Of a stretch of DNA of 64,000 nucleotides, positions 1 through 9,137 are shown piece after piece. Source of the DNA: Micromonospora acroterricola (lineage in GTDB: Bacteria; Actinomycetota; Actinomycetes; Mycobacteriales; Micromonosporaceae). The notes beneath the pieces were generated by a model. The model searched no databases. It had not been told where the DNA came from and worked only from the letters and a program-made list of their open reading frames with translations. Each line of letters starts with the position of its first letter. Position 1 is the stretch's first letter. A program made the translations under genes and the position numbers. The stretch lies in contig NZ_QGKR01000364.1 of NCBI RefSeq assembly GCF_003172955.1, forward strand, positions 1 through 64,000, in the 5' to 3' direction.

Positions 1-716
1 GGACGGGCGAAGATCCGCTCGCGCGAGCCCTTCTCCACGAGCTGGCCGAGGTACATGACGGCGATGTCGTCCGCCAGGTACTCGACCGCGGACAGGTCGT
101 GGGTGATGAAGAGGCAGGCGAACCCGATGTCCCGTTGCAGGTCGGCGAGGAGGTTGAGCACCGACGCCTGCACGGAGACGTCGAGCGCGCTGGTGGGCTC
201 GTCCGCGATGAGCAACCGGGGCTCGGAGATCAGCGCGCGGGCGATGCTGACCCGTTGGCGTTGCCCGCCGGAGAGCTCGTGGGGGTAGCGGCGCGCCACC
301 TCGGCACGCAGGCCCACCCGTTCGAGTTCCGTGGCGACCCGGGCCTCCCGGTCGCGCCGCGGGATCCGCTTCCCGGCCAGCCGCAACGGCTCCGCCACGA
401 CCTCACCGACCAGCATGCGCGGGTCCAGCGAGGCGGCGGGGTCCTGGAAGACGATCGACACCTCGCTGCGGTGCGGGCGTAGCTGCCGCCGGGACAGGTG
501 CGTGACGTCGGTCCCGGCGATCCGGACCACGCCCGCGGTCGGTTCCACGAGCCGCACCACGCAGCGGCCCACGGTCGACTTCCCGGAGCCGCTCTCCCCC
601 ACCAGGGCGGTGACCCGGCCCTTCGGGATCGTCAGCGACACCCCGTCCACGGCGCGTACCGGGCCGAAGTGCATCACCAGGTCCTCGACCTCCAGGGCGT
701 TCGGCTCCGGCGTCAT
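1..716 (-). CDS. ABC transporter ATP-binding protein, OppF/DppF type (3' end outside window)
   Basis: Second ATPase of a peptide/nickel-type ABC importer; it hydrolyses ATP on the cytoplasmic face to drive uptake. About 238 codons are visible and the frame is still open at base 1, so the C-terminus is missing. Walker A (GESGSGKST), the signature LSGGQRQR, Walker B (LLIADEP) and the switch region ITHDLS are all present. The ATG at 716 overlaps the stop of the preceding ATPase by four bases (713-716), so this is the last visible gene of a five-gene operon of binding protein, two permeases and two ATPases. Whether the substrate is a peptide, nickel or another small molecule cannot be told from the sequence. 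Confidence 0.93.
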   Translation of the reverse strand, partial: MTPEPNALEVEDLVMHFGPVRAVDGVSLTIPKGRVTALVGESGSGKSTVGRCVVRLVEPTAGVVRIAGTDVTHLSRRQLRPHRSEVSIVFQDPAASLDPRMLVGEVVAEPLRLAGKRIPRRDREARVATELERVGLRAEVARRYPHELSGGQRQRVSIARALISEPRLLIADEPTSALDVSVQASVLNLLADLQRDIGFACLFITHDLSAVEYLADDIAVMYLGQLVEKGSRERIFAR

Positions 717-1762
717 CGGTTCACCTCCTCAATCGGGGATCGGGGCGATGGGCACGGGTGCCAACAGGCCGCGAGGTGATCGGTCGTGCCGGCCCCCACC
801 ACCTCCAGCGGCGGGGCGGAGTCGCGGCACCGCGAGTCGGCAGCCGGGCAGCGGTCGGCGAACGTGCACGCGTCCGGCTGGGTCGACAGCACGGGCACCA
901 GACCGGGAATCTCCTGTAGACGGTCGGTGCCGGCGTGTCGTCCCGGAGTCGGTGACGCCGACAGGAGCCCGGCGGTGTAGCGGTGGTACGGGTGCGCGAA
1001 CAGGTCGGTGACCGGTGCCCGCTCCACCACCCGCCCGGCGTACATGACGACCACGCGGTCGGCGATGTCGGCGATCACGCCGAGGTCGTGCGTGATGATG
1101 AGGATGCTCGTGCCGAGCCGGTCGCGCAGGTCCCGCAGCACCTGGAGGATGCCGGCCTGGACCGTGACGTCCAGCGCGGTGGTCGGTTCGTCGGCCACCA
1201 GCACCTTCGGGCCGCAGGCCACCGCCATCGCGATCATCACGCGCTGGCGCATGCCACCGGAGAGCTGGTGCGGGTAGTTGTCGACCCGTCTCGCGGCGGA
1301 CGGGATCCCGACGAGCGTCAGCAGTTCGACGGCGCGGGCCCGGGCCGCCCGGCGGGACATCCGCTCGTGGATCTGGAGCACCTCGCCGATCTGACGCCCG
1401 ACGGTGAGCACGGGATTGAGGGACGTCATCGGCTCCTGGAAGATGTAGGCGATCTCCTTGCCGCGTACGCGGCGAAGCGCCGACTCGCGGCTGCCGACCA
1501 GCTCGGTGCCGTTGAGCCGCACCGAGCCGGAGACCCGGGCGCTGCCGGGGAGCAGGCCCGCGATGCTCATCGCGGTGACGCTCTTTCCGCAGCCCGACTC
1601 GCCGACCATCCCGACGATCTCGCCGGGTGCGAGATCCAGGCTCACCGCGTCGACCGCCGAGACGGTCCCCGTTTCGGTCGGGAACGACACCGAGAGGTCG
1701 CGTACCGCCAGGACCGGTGTGTCGACCGTGGCGGCGGTTCCCGCCCGTTCGGCCGTGGTCAT
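713..1762 (-). CDS. ABC transporter ATP-binding protein, OppD/DppD type
   Basis: First ATPase of the peptide/nickel-type importer, 349 residues, the usual size. Walker A is GESGCGKSV, the signature is LSGGMRQR and Walker B is VLVADEP. The C-terminal part holds the oligopeptide/dipeptide extension with clustered cysteines (near CTFADRCPAADSRC), known in OppD/DppD relatives. The open frame runs further upstream, but the ATG at 1762 is chosen because it overlaps the permease stop (1759-1762) and is directly followed by the ABC domain start. Translation is coupled to the genes on both sides. Confidence 0.95.
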   Translation of the reverse strand: MTTAERAGTAATVDTPVLAVRDLSVSFPTETGTVSAVDAVSLDLAPGEIVGMVGESGCGKSVTAMSIAGLLPGSARVSGSVRLNGTELVGSRESALRRVRGKEIAYIFQEPMTSLNPVLTVGRQIGEVLQIHERMSRRAARARAVELLTLVGIPSAARRVDNYPHQLSGGMRQRVMIAMAVACGPKVLVADEPTTALDVTVQAGILQVLRDLRDRLGTSILIITHDLGVIADIADRVVVMYAGRVVERAPVTDLFAHPYHRYTAGLLSASPTPGRHAGTDRLQEIPGLVPVLSTQPDACTFADRCPAADSRCRDSAPPLEVVGAGTTDHLAACWHPCPSPRSPIEEVNR

Positions 1763-2646
1763 CGCCGGTCTCCCTTCGGGTCGAGGGCGTCCCGGAGGGC
1801 GTCGCCGAAGACGTTGAACGCCAACGCCAGGCCCATGATCACAACGCCGGGGAGGACCGCCGCCCACGGGGCTCGGGCGGCGAACTGCTGGGCGGTGGCC
1901 AGCATCGTGCCCAGGCTGGGGGCCGGGGGTTGGATGCCGAGGCCGAGGAACGAGAGCACCGCCTCGCCCAGGATCGCGGCCGGGATCGCGACCGTGGCCT
2001 GCACCAGGATCACCGACGTCGCGTTGGGCAGGATGTGCCGGGCGAGCACCCACAGGTCGCTCGCGCCGTCCACGACGGCCGCGGCGACGAAGTCCAGCGA
2101 CTTGAGCCGGAGCGTGTCGGAACGCACCACACGGATCACCCCGGGGATCTGGGCGATGCCGATGGCCACGGCGGCGTTGCCGAGGCTGGCGCCCCGGATG
2201 GCCGCCAACCCCACCGCCATGATCAGGAACGGGAACGCGAGCAGCAGGTCGGTGAAGCGCGAGATCACCGCGTCCCAGGCCCGGAAGTAGCCGGCTGCCA
2301 ACCCGAGCGGGACACCGATGACCAGGGAGGTGGCCACCGCCAGAAGTCCCACCTGGAGCGACGCCCGCGCCCCTAGCATGATCCGGGACAGGACGTCCCG
2401 GCCCAGGTCGTCGGTGCCGAGCACGTGGCCGGGGCTGCCGGGAGGCGCGAACGTGCGGGCGAAGTCGGTCTGGTCGACCGAGTAGGGGGCGATCCAGGGT
2501 GAGAGCAGCGCGATGACGGCCGCCAGCGCGAGCACCACGAAGCTCACGACGGCGAGCGGGTTGCGCCGCAACCGCCGCAGGACGCGCATACGCCGGGTGA
2601 TGTCGGCGGAGCCGGTCTCCGCCATCGGAACGGTGAGGACGGTCAT
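1759..2646 (-). CDS. ABC transporter permease, OppC/DppC type
   Basis: Inner-membrane permease of the importer, 295 residues. It has an N-terminal transmembrane segment (about residues 26-46) followed by the conserved OppC linker with GTDDLGRDVLSRI, then five more hydrophobic segments. The loop around VVDGASDLWVLARHILPN matches the EAA-type ATPase contact loop. The start at 2646 overlaps the stop of the upstream permease in an ATGA arrangement. A second in-frame ATG seven codons later (MAETGS) is possible. Confidence 0.94.
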   Translation of the reverse strand: MTVLTVPMAETGSADITRRMRVLRRLRRNPLAVVSFVVLALAAVIALLSPWIAPYSVDQTDFARTFAPPGSPGHVLGTDDLGRDVLSRIMLGARASLQVGLLAVATSLVIGVPLGLAAGYFRAWDAVISRFTDLLLAFPFLIMAVGLAAIRGASLGNAAVAIGIAQIPGVIRVVRSDTLRLKSLDFVAAAVVDGASDLWVLARHILPNATSVILVQATVAIPAAILGEAVLSFLGLGIQPPAPSLGTMLATAQQFAARAPWAAVLPGVVIMGLALAFNVFGDALRDALDPKGDRR

Positions 2647-3599
2647 GCCGGATCTCCCGTCACCCGGATACGCGGGTCGATGACCGAGTAGAGCAGGTCC
2701 ACGAAGAAGTTGATCACAATGTAGGCCGTCGCGGTGAGCAGGACGACCGCCTGGATGACCGGGTAGTCCCGCTGGAACACCGCGTCGATGGTCATCTTGC
2801 CGAAGCCCGGTAGCCCGAAGATCTGCTCGGTGACGACCGCGCCCGAGATCAGCCCGCCGAGCTGGAGACCCACCACGGTCACCACCACGATGAGGCTGTT
2901 CCGCAGGGCGTGCTGGGTGATGACGGCGCGCGGCCGGAGGCCCTTCGCCTTCGCCGTCCGCACGTAGTCGGAGGAGAGCGAGTCCAGCATCGCCGAACGG
3001 GTCTGCCGCATGATGATCGCGGCGAGGCCCGTCCCGAGGATCACGGCCGGCAGGACGATGTGGTGCAGGTTGTCCACCGGATTCTCCAGGATCGGCACGA
3101 AGCCGGAGGCGGGGAACAGCCCGGTCGCCACGGACAGGTAGAGGATCGCGAGCAGCCCGAGCCAGAAGTGCGGCACCGACAGGCCGATCAGGGCCAGACC
3201 GTTGGCCACCCACTCCGCCGGGCGCCCGCGGCGGACCGCCGCGAGCACTCCGGCGCCGACGCCGAGCGCCGTGGCGAGCAGGATCGCCAGGACGGCGAGT
3301 TCAACGGTCACCGGCAGGGCGGTCGTGAGCATCGACGAAACTGGCGTACCGGTGCGGATCGACACCCCGAAGTCGCCCTGCGCCATACGTTCCACGTACT
3401 GCGCGAACTGCACTGGCAGCGGCTGGTCGAGCCCGTAGTGCCGACGGATGGCTTCGAGGGCCTCCGGGGACCGGTCCTCCCCGGCCAGCGCCAGGGCCGG
3501 GTCACCGGGGAGAGCCCGTACACCGAAGAACACCACGATCGTCGACAACAGCAGGGTCAGCGCCGACTGCCAGGCGCGGGTGAGGAGATACCGGGCCAC
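2643..3599 (-). CDS. ABC transporter permease, OppB/DppB type
   Basis: Partner permease, 318 residues, with six predicted membrane segments and the classic OppB N-terminus (MARYLLTRAWQSALTLLLST) that opens the first segment. The EAA-like loop appears near YVRTAKAKGLRPRAVI. It starts six bases after the binding-protein stop and overlaps the next permease by four bases. Length and layout are normal for the family. Confidence 0.95.
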   Translation of the reverse strand: MARYLLTRAWQSALTLLLSTIVVFFGVRALPGDPALALAGEDRSPEALEAIRRHYGLDQPLPVQFAQYVERMAQGDFGVSIRTGTPVSSMLTTALPVTVELAVLAILLATALGVGAGVLAAVRRGRPAEWVANGLALIGLSVPHFWLGLLAILYLSVATGLFPASGFVPILENPVDNLHHIVLPAVILGTGLAAIIMRQTRSAMLDSLSSDYVRTAKAKGLRPRAVITQHALRNSLIVVVTVVGLQLGGLISGAVVTEQIFGLPGFGKMTIDAVFQRDYPVIQAVVLLTATAYIVINFFVDLLYSVIDPRIRVTGDPA

Positions 3600-3605
3600 G
3601 GCGCC

Positions 3606-5282
3606 CTACTTGGTGAATCCGGCGAAGGCCGCGCGGATCACGCCGTCCGGGAAGACCTGCAGGCCTTGGAGCTGCTTGCTGACCGCGGTCAGGTTCCGCT
3701 GCCGGTAGAGGTAGATCAGCGCGTCGTCCTGCTGGAGCAGCGTGACCACCTGCCCGTACAGCTTCTTGCGCTCCTCGATGTCACCGGACTGGCGGGCCTG
3801 GGTCAGCAGGGTGTCGAGCTGCGGGTTGCTGTAGCCGGAGACGTTCTGGCTCGCGCCGGTGCCGACGAAGTTCGTGATGTTGGCGTCCGGGTCGATCCGC
3901 CCGCTCCAGCCGAGCTGCAGCAGCTCGAAGTTGCCGCGGTCCTGCTCGTCGAGGAGCGAGGAGTACTCCACCGGGTTGATCTTCAGATCGAACCCGCCGT
4001 CCTTGAGCATCGACTGGAGCGCCTGCGCGAGGCGCAGCGTGTCCGGCGTGTTCGACGCCAGCATCGTGACCGTGTACGGCGTCTGCACGCCCGCCTCGCT
4101 GAGGAGCTGTTTCGCCTTGGCGGGGTCGTGCGCCGGGCAGGTCTGCGCTTCCGGGGACGAGAACGGGCTCGCGGGAGAGATGGGTGAGCAGGCGGCGGTG
4201 TGGATCCCGTTGAAGACGGCGTCGACCAGCGCCTTCCGGTCGATCGCGTGCTCGAAGGCCTGACGGACCTTGGCGTTCTGCGCGAGGGGGCGGTTGATCG
4301 GCTTGGGCGCGGTGCCCACACCGTCGACGTTGCCGATGTTGATGGTGAGGCCCTGGTAGCCGAGGGACTGCGACTGGAGGACGGAGACGGAGGATTCCTG
4401 CCGCAGGGAGGCGACGTCCTGGGTGGAGATGCTGTCGGCGACCTGGGCGTCGCCGGAGCGCAGGTTGGCGGCGCGGATGCTCGCGTCGCTCAGGATGCGC
4501 CAGGAGATGGCGTCGAGGTGGACCTTGTCGGCCTCGTAGTAGTTCGGGTCCTTCACGACGTCGATCGAGTTCTGCGGCACGCGCTTGGCGAACTTGAAGG
4601 GGCCGACGCAGACCGGCGCCGAGGCGAAGTCGTCGCCAAGGCTCTGCAGAGCCTTGGCACTCATGATCATGCCAGCGCGGTCGGCGAGGGCGCCGAGAAG
4701 CGGCGCGAACGGCTGCTTGAGCCGGAGGACGACGGTCTGCGCGTCGGGGGTGTCGACGCCGTCGATGGGACCGAGTTCGCTCTTGCGCGCCGACCGGGAG
4801 TTGGTCAGGTGCCGCTGCAGGGTGGCCTTCACCGCGGCGGAGTCGAACGGCGTCCCGTCCGCGAAGCGGGCGCCCTGGCGCAGCGGGATCGTCACCGTCC
4901 GGCCGTCGCCGCTCGTCGTGGGCAGGGCGGTCGCGAGCTGGGGTACGACCTGCGCCTGCTCGTTGACGTCGTAGAGCTTCTGGCACATCGCCTGGAACAC
5001 GTAGCGGGAGTAGAGGCTCCGCGACAGCGTCGGGTCCAGCGCGTCGGGCTCGGCGGAGAGGGCGATGACGAGCTTGCCGCCCTGCTTCACGGCAGCGGGG
5101 TCTGCCGGCGTACCGAAGGAATCCTGGCCCGCCGACTGGCTGTCGCCGGACTGGGTGTCGCCCCCGCTGTTCGACACCGGTGAGCAGGCAACGACCGTGC
5201 AGACGACAGCGACCGCCGCCACAGCGGCCCGGAACGGACGGCGCCAGGGCCGGCTCGTTTCGCTGAGGGAGAGGTTCGTCAT
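3606..5282 (-). CDS. Family 5 extracellular solute-binding lipoprotein
   Basis: Captures the substrate outside the membrane and delivers it to the permeases; 558 residues, normal for SBP family 5. The N-terminus has basic residues, a hydrophobic stretch and a lipobox (TVVAC, Cys about 33), then a polar Ser/Gly/Asp linker. The mature part begins GGKLVIALSAEPDALDPT, the typical family 5 start. The frame is open far upstream through the MFS gene in another phase, but the ATG at 5282 has a GGAG upstream and is immediately followed by the signal peptide. First gene of the operon; the promoter should lie in 5283-5359. Confidence 0.94.
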   Translation of the reverse strand: MTNLSLSETSRPWRRPFRAAVAAVAVVCTVVACSPVSNSGGDTQSGDSQSAGQDSFGTPADPAAVKQGGKLVIALSAEPDALDPTLSRSLYSRYVFQAMCQKLYDVNEQAQVVPQLATALPTTSGDGRTVTIPLRQGARFADGTPFDSAAVKATLQRHLTNSRSARKSELGPIDGVDTPDAQTVVLRLKQPFAPLLGALADRAGMIMSAKALQSLGDDFASAPVCVGPFKFAKRVPQNSIDVVKDPNYYEADKVHLDAISWRILSDASIRAANLRSGDAQVADSISTQDVASLRQESSVSVLQSQSLGYQGLTINIGNVDGVGTAPKPINRPLAQNAKVRQAFEHAIDRKALVDAVFNGIHTAACSPISPASPFSSPEAQTCPAHDPAKAKQLLSEAGVQTPYTVTMLASNTPDTLRLAQALQSMLKDGGFDLKINPVEYSSLLDEQDRGNFELLQLGWSGRIDPDANITNFVGTGASQNVSGYSNPQLDTLLTQARQSGDIEERKKLYGQVVTLLQQDDALIYLYRQRNLTAVSKQLQGLQVFPDGVIRAAFAGFTK

Positions 5283-5317
5283 GGGGAGCTCCTCGAGTGG
5301 GCGATTCGGGGAGCGTA

Positions 5318-5331
5318 TGTTGTATACGATG
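5318..5331. promoter_or_regulatory. GTATAC-centred dyad, possible operator of the oligopeptide-type operon
   Basis: The only AT-rich patch in the 77-base gap between the MFS gene and the binding-protein gene. It contains TTGTATACGA around a perfect GTATAC centre, with imperfect symmetry further out. Sites with a TGTATAC core are known for GntR/FadR-type regulators. No such regulator lies next to it here, so the assignment is inference. Confidence 0.35.
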
Positions 5332-5359
5332 ACCGACGCAAGACCTCCGTGGATGCCTC

Positions 5360-6586
5360 TCAGCCGGCGGGTCGCGGCCGAGCCGGGCCGGCCCGGAGCA
5401 GGCTGAAGAGGACGATCACCGCGAGCGCCGCCACCACCACGCAGAAGATCTCCCCGGCGGGGCGCAGGCCGATGACCTGGATCAGCAGGCCGACCCCGAC
5501 AGCCGGCAGGCCCAGCATCGTGAACAGGATGGCGAAGAACGTGGACACCGCCGCCGCCTGGCGCTGCGGAGCGGTCTTCATCGTGATCGTCGCGATGCCG
5601 TCCCCGACCGCCACGCCGGACGCGACCCCGTTGATCGTCGCGCTGACGATCAACGTCGCCAGCACGGCCATCCACATGCTGAACGCCAGCAGGCCGGCCG
5701 CCACGATCAGGCCGGCGCAGGCCGAGGCCAGCGCGGCGCGTGACGACAGCACACGGGTCAGCAGCTGCCCGAACGCGGCGCCCGTGAAGGCCAGGAAGAG
5801 CACCAGCGCGGCCAGCGTGTGCGAGGCCTCGTGCAGGACCATGCCGAGGAACAACCCCGTCACGGCCGTGAGCACGCCCAGGGCGGCGAAGCCTGCGCCG
5901 GCGGTGACCGCCGAGCGGAGGAAGTCGCCGCGGATGTTCTGCGGTATGTACAGCCGCTGAAGCCGCAGGGTCAACGGGGAACGCTGCGCCACCGTCTCCG
6001 GCACCCCCGCCATCGCGATGATCGCGATGATCGCCAGGACCAGCACGATCGCCCAGGGCAGCCGGAGCGGTTCGGGCGCCACGTCCGACACGATCCCGGC
6101 CAGCAGGGTGCCGGCGGCGAGCCCACCCAGGTTGGCGAAGATCGCCACCGTGGCGGCCCGCCGCGGATGCCGCGGACTCTTGATCAGCTCGGCCAGCGCC
6201 GCGGTCGCCGCCCCGATGACCAGCGCGGCGGAGAGACCCGCGAGCACCCGGCCCACGACGATCATCGCCAGGTCCACGGCGGCCAGGAACACCGCGTCGG
6301 CGGCGACGGAGAGGACCAGCGCGGTGAGGATGACCGGACGACGGCCGATCTGGTCCGAGAGCCGGCCCAGGACGAGGAGCCCGACGACCACACCGAGCGC
6401 GTACACCGCGTAGACGACGGTCACGGTCAGCGACGAGAAGGCGAACTCCATCTCGTAGAGCGGGTAGAGCGGGGTCGGCACGGTCGTGCCCACGAGCGTG
6501 ATCCAGAACGCGAACGCGACCCGCGCCGGGGCTGATCGCGAGCCGGACCGCGCCGTCCCGCCGTCGGCGCGGCTGACGTTGGACAT
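5360..6586 (-). CDS. MFS transporter
   Basis: Major facilitator superfamily transporter of 408 residues with about twelve hydrophobic segments. The loop after the second segment carries GRLSDQIGRRP, the MFS signature, and a comparable loop lies in the second half. The charged N-terminus before residue 25 is cytoplasmic. The start at 6586 (MSNVSR) is chosen over further upstream codons because those encode proline/arginine-rich sequence with no membrane character. It is upstream of, and on the same strand as, the peptide-type ABC operon, but the 77-base gap and the AT-rich dyad there suggest separate expression. The exported substrate is not predictable. Confidence 0.9.
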   Translation of the reverse strand: MSNVSRADGGTARSGSRSAPARVAFAFWITLVGTTVPTPLYPLYEMEFAFSSLTVTVVYAVYALGVVVGLLVLGRLSDQIGRRPVILTALVLSVAADAVFLAAVDLAMIVVGRVLAGLSAALVIGAATAALAELIKSPRHPRRAATVAIFANLGGLAAGTLLAGIVSDVAPEPLRLPWAIVLVLAIIAIIAMAGVPETVAQRSPLTLRLQRLYIPQNIRGDFLRSAVTAGAGFAALGVLTAVTGLFLGMVLHEASHTLAALVLFLAFTGAAFGQLLTRVLSSRAALASACAGLIVAAGLLAFSMWMAVLATLIVSATINGVASGVAVGDGIATITMKTAPQRQAAAVSTFFAILFTMLGLPAVGVGLLIQVIGLRPAGEIFCVVVAALAVIVLFSLLRAGPARPRPAG

Positions 6587-7111
6587 GACCAGTCCCCCCG
6601 GGCTCGGACCCCTGCTGCGGGCCGGTTGCCGCACCCACCGCCCGGTACAGCATCGGCCGCGAGGTCTGGTGGACGTGTCGTAACGGTCCGAAACGCCCTC
6701 ATCAGGTGGCGCAGGGCTCAGCACGGGCCCTGTCTCGCCGCCCGGCGGTGACAAGGCCCCGGCTCGGGGCGCAGCATCCACTTGCTCGTTGCTGGACGCG
6801 GCCGGGCCCGGTCGGTGTCATCGGCGCGATACCTGTGAGGCATAACTATGCCTCTGAGGTATCACGCTCGTTGACGACTTCGCCTCGCTCCTCGCGGCCC
6901 GGCATTCGCCGTCCGGCAGCTCCAGCCGCACCCGGTGCAGTCCGCCACCGTCCGGCGCGGCCAGCGGAAACACCGCCGACGTCGACGAGCGGGCGACGTC
7001 CACGATTCCAGGGACACATGTGCGTGCGGCCACCGCCGACACCCGGGAGGTGACCCCGGCCCTTGTCGACCGCGTCGCCGGGTGACGGCGGCAGGGCCTG
7101 CCGCTCAGCCG
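6587..7111. other. Intergenic region of 525 bases with one palindromic repeat
   Basis: No convincing gene on either strand: open frames here are short, lack ribosome-binding sites and have no membrane, signal or domain character. The region holds the upstream sequence of the MFS gene and copy 1 of the palindromic repeat family (6828-6863). Confidence 0.6.
6828..6863. repeat. Palindromic intergenic repeat, copy 1
   Basis: A 36-base near-perfect palindrome. The left arm is GATACCTGTGAGGCATA; the right arm is its reverse complement except for two adjacent positions (GT opposite CA), with a two-base centre. It is followed by ACGCTCG. Related copies occur at 17628-17675 and 39786-39823. It lies between nhaA (ending 7112) and the MFS gene (start 6586), both on the minus strand. 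Confidence 0.85.
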
Positions 7112-9049
7112 TCAGCTCGCTGGTCCGCCCTCGCCTCGGCGCCCGGGATCCCGAGGGTGGTACTCGGGGCGAAGCTTCGCGCTGGCGAACGCCGACTTCA
7201 CCGCCGCCGAGAGCGCGGTGATGTCGTACGCGCCGTGGTGGCGCCTGCCATTGATGAAGAACGTCGGGGTGCCGGTGACGCCGCTGAGGTCGGCGGAGTC
7301 GACGTCCTCGGCGATCCGGTCGACGCCCATCCGTTTGACCATGTGCTCCCGGAACCCGTCGAGGTCCAGGCCGATCTGTTCGGCGTAGCCGAGCACGTCG
7401 GCGGGATAGAGTGCGTCCTGGTGCGCGAGGAGCAGGTCGTGCATCTCCCAGAACGCGTTCTGCTCGCCCGCCGCCTCCGCGGCCTCGGCGGCGAGTTGGG
7501 CATGCGGGTGGACGTCGGTGAGCGGCAGGTGCCGCCAGACGTACCGGACGTTGGCGAAGTCGGCCAGCAGTTCCCGGACCACCGGTTCGGCCTGCCCGCA
7601 GTAGGGGCACTCGAAGTCGCCGTACTCCACGACCGTCACCGGCGCCTCGAGCGACCCGCGCACGTGGTCGCGCTCCGGATCGACCGGCAGCATCAGGTCG
7701 ACGATCCCCTCGGTGACGCCCAGCAGCGCACGCGCACGCCGTGCCGGCGAGAGTCGCCCGACAGAGCGGAACACCAGCCAGGTGACCAGGGACGCACCAA
7801 ACGTCGCGACGAGGATGCCGAGCTTCGCCTCATCCAGGGCGGGCCCCTTCAGGGCATGGGTGGCGATCAGGAGCGCGACGGTGAACCCGATGCCGGAGAC
7901 GGTGCCGACCCCCGCGACGGCGACCCAGCCGACGGGTGGCCGGAACCGGTTGCCGCTCAGCCGGGCCACCAGCCACGAGGCGGTCACGATCCCGACCGGC
8001 TTGCCGACGACGTACGCCACCACGACGCCGAGCGTGACCGGGGAGGTCACGGCCCTGGCCAGAAGCTCGCCGTCGAGCACGATCCCGGCGTTCGCCAGCG
8101 CGAAGAGCGGCACGACCACGTAGCTCGCCCACGGATGGTAGAGGGTCTGCAGCCGCTCGTTCGGCGACAGCGCCGAGGTGAGCCCGGCCCGGGCCATCCG
8201 GGCGAGCTGCGGGGTGGGCTGTTCCCGGAAGAGGCGGAACTGGTCGCTCGCCCGCTGCAGTTCGCCCCGACCGGGAGCGTAGGCGTAGGTCAGCAGCCCC
8301 ATCACCAGGCCCACCACGACCGGGTCGACACCGGACTCCGACACGGCGAGCCAGGCCGCCACCCCCAGCAGCGCGTAGACCGGCCCGAACCGCACACCGC
8401 AGCCCCGGACGAGCAGGACGCCGCCGAAGATTCCCGCCGCGACGAGCAGCGCCGTCGGCGAAGGATGTTCCGGGTAGGCGATCGCCAGCACCGCGATCGC
8501 GACCAGGTCGTCGACGACGGCGACGGTCAGCAGGAAACCCCGCAGCCGATCGGAGAAGCGCGGCCCGAAGACGGCCAGCGCGCCGAGCGCGAGCGCCGTG
8601 TCCGTGGCCATCACCGCGCCCCAGCCCGCAGCGGTGGTCTGCCCGGCGTTGATCGCGAGATAGATCGCGATCGGCAGGAGCATGCCGCCGAACCCGGCCA
8701 GCATCGGCAACGCCAGTCGACGCCGTTCCCGCAGCTCGCCGATGTCGAACTCCCGTCGCAGCTCCAGCCCCGCGACCAGGAAGAAGAACGTCATGAGCCC
8801 GCTGTTGACCCAGGTCCGCAGGTCGTGTGACACGGGCCAGTCGCCGAGCTGGATCGAGAGCGAGGTGCCCCAGACCGACTCGTACGACGACACGTGCACG
8901 TTGGCCCACACGAGCGCCACCACCGCGGCGACCAGCACCACCCTGGCGCCGCCGGTCTCGGTGCGCAGGAACGCGCGCAGCGGGGCATTGAAACGGTCTT
9001 CCCAGGTGGTCCGGGCGGACCATCCCCCGCGCGGGTTGTCGCTCGTCAC
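7112..9049 (-). CDS. nhaA: Na+/H+ antiporter NhaA fused to a C-terminal DsbA-like thioredoxin domain
   Basis: Residues about 15-415 form the NhaA antiporter, which exchanges protons for sodium across the membrane; the paired aspartates appear in VAVVDDLVAIAV and further hydrophobic segments follow. Residues about 450-645 form a thioredoxin-fold domain of the DsbA/2-hydroxychromene-isomerase class with an intact CPYC redox motif (about residues 480-483) and a cis-proline region in VTGTPTFFING. Total length is 645 against about 390-430 for NhaA alone. NhaA-thioredoxin fusions are known in actinobacteria. The GTG at 9049 is preferred; an ATG at 9100 would add 17 residues and neither has a strong ribosome-binding site. 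Confidence 0.92.
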   Translation of the reverse strand: MTSDNPRGGWSARTTWEDRFNAPLRAFLRTETGGARVVLVAAVVALVWANVHVSSYESVWGTSLSIQLGDWPVSHDLRTWVNSGLMTFFFLVAGLELRREFDIGELRERRRLALPMLAGFGGMLLPIAIYLAINAGQTTAAGWGAVMATDTALALGALAVFGPRFSDRLRGFLLTVAVVDDLVAIAVLAIAYPEHPSPTALLVAAGIFGGVLLVRGCGVRFGPVYALLGVAAWLAVSESGVDPVVVGLVMGLLTYAYAPGRGELQRASDQFRLFREQPTPQLARMARAGLTSALSPNERLQTLYHPWASYVVVPLFALANAGIVLDGELLARAVTSPVTLGVVVAYVVGKPVGIVTASWLVARLSGNRFRPPVGWVAVAGVGTVSGIGFTVALLIATHALKGPALDEAKLGILVATFGASLVTWLVFRSVGRLSPARRARALLGVTEGIVDLMLPVDPERDHVRGSLEAPVTVVEYGDFECPYCGQAEPVVRELLADFANVRYVWRHLPLTDVHPHAQLAAEAAEAAGEQNAFWEMHDLLLAHQDALYPADVLGYAEQIGLDLDGFREHMVKRMGVDRIAEDVDSADLSGVTGTPTFFINGRRHHGAYDITALSAAVKSAFASAKLRPEYHPRDPGRRGEGGPAS

Positions 9050-9137
9050 GGGGACAATCTTCGTTGACCTGATCGTCACGTGGTTCGAATTGGGGCACAT
9101 GGCGACCGGCCGATACGAGCACGGGGTCTGAAGTCGT

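Noticed and set aside
2910..4187. Long plus-strand open frame opposite the peptide-type permease and binding-protein genes
   Set aside because: Arg/Glu/Gly-rich reading with no domain; a by-product of GC-rich codon positions opposite real genes.
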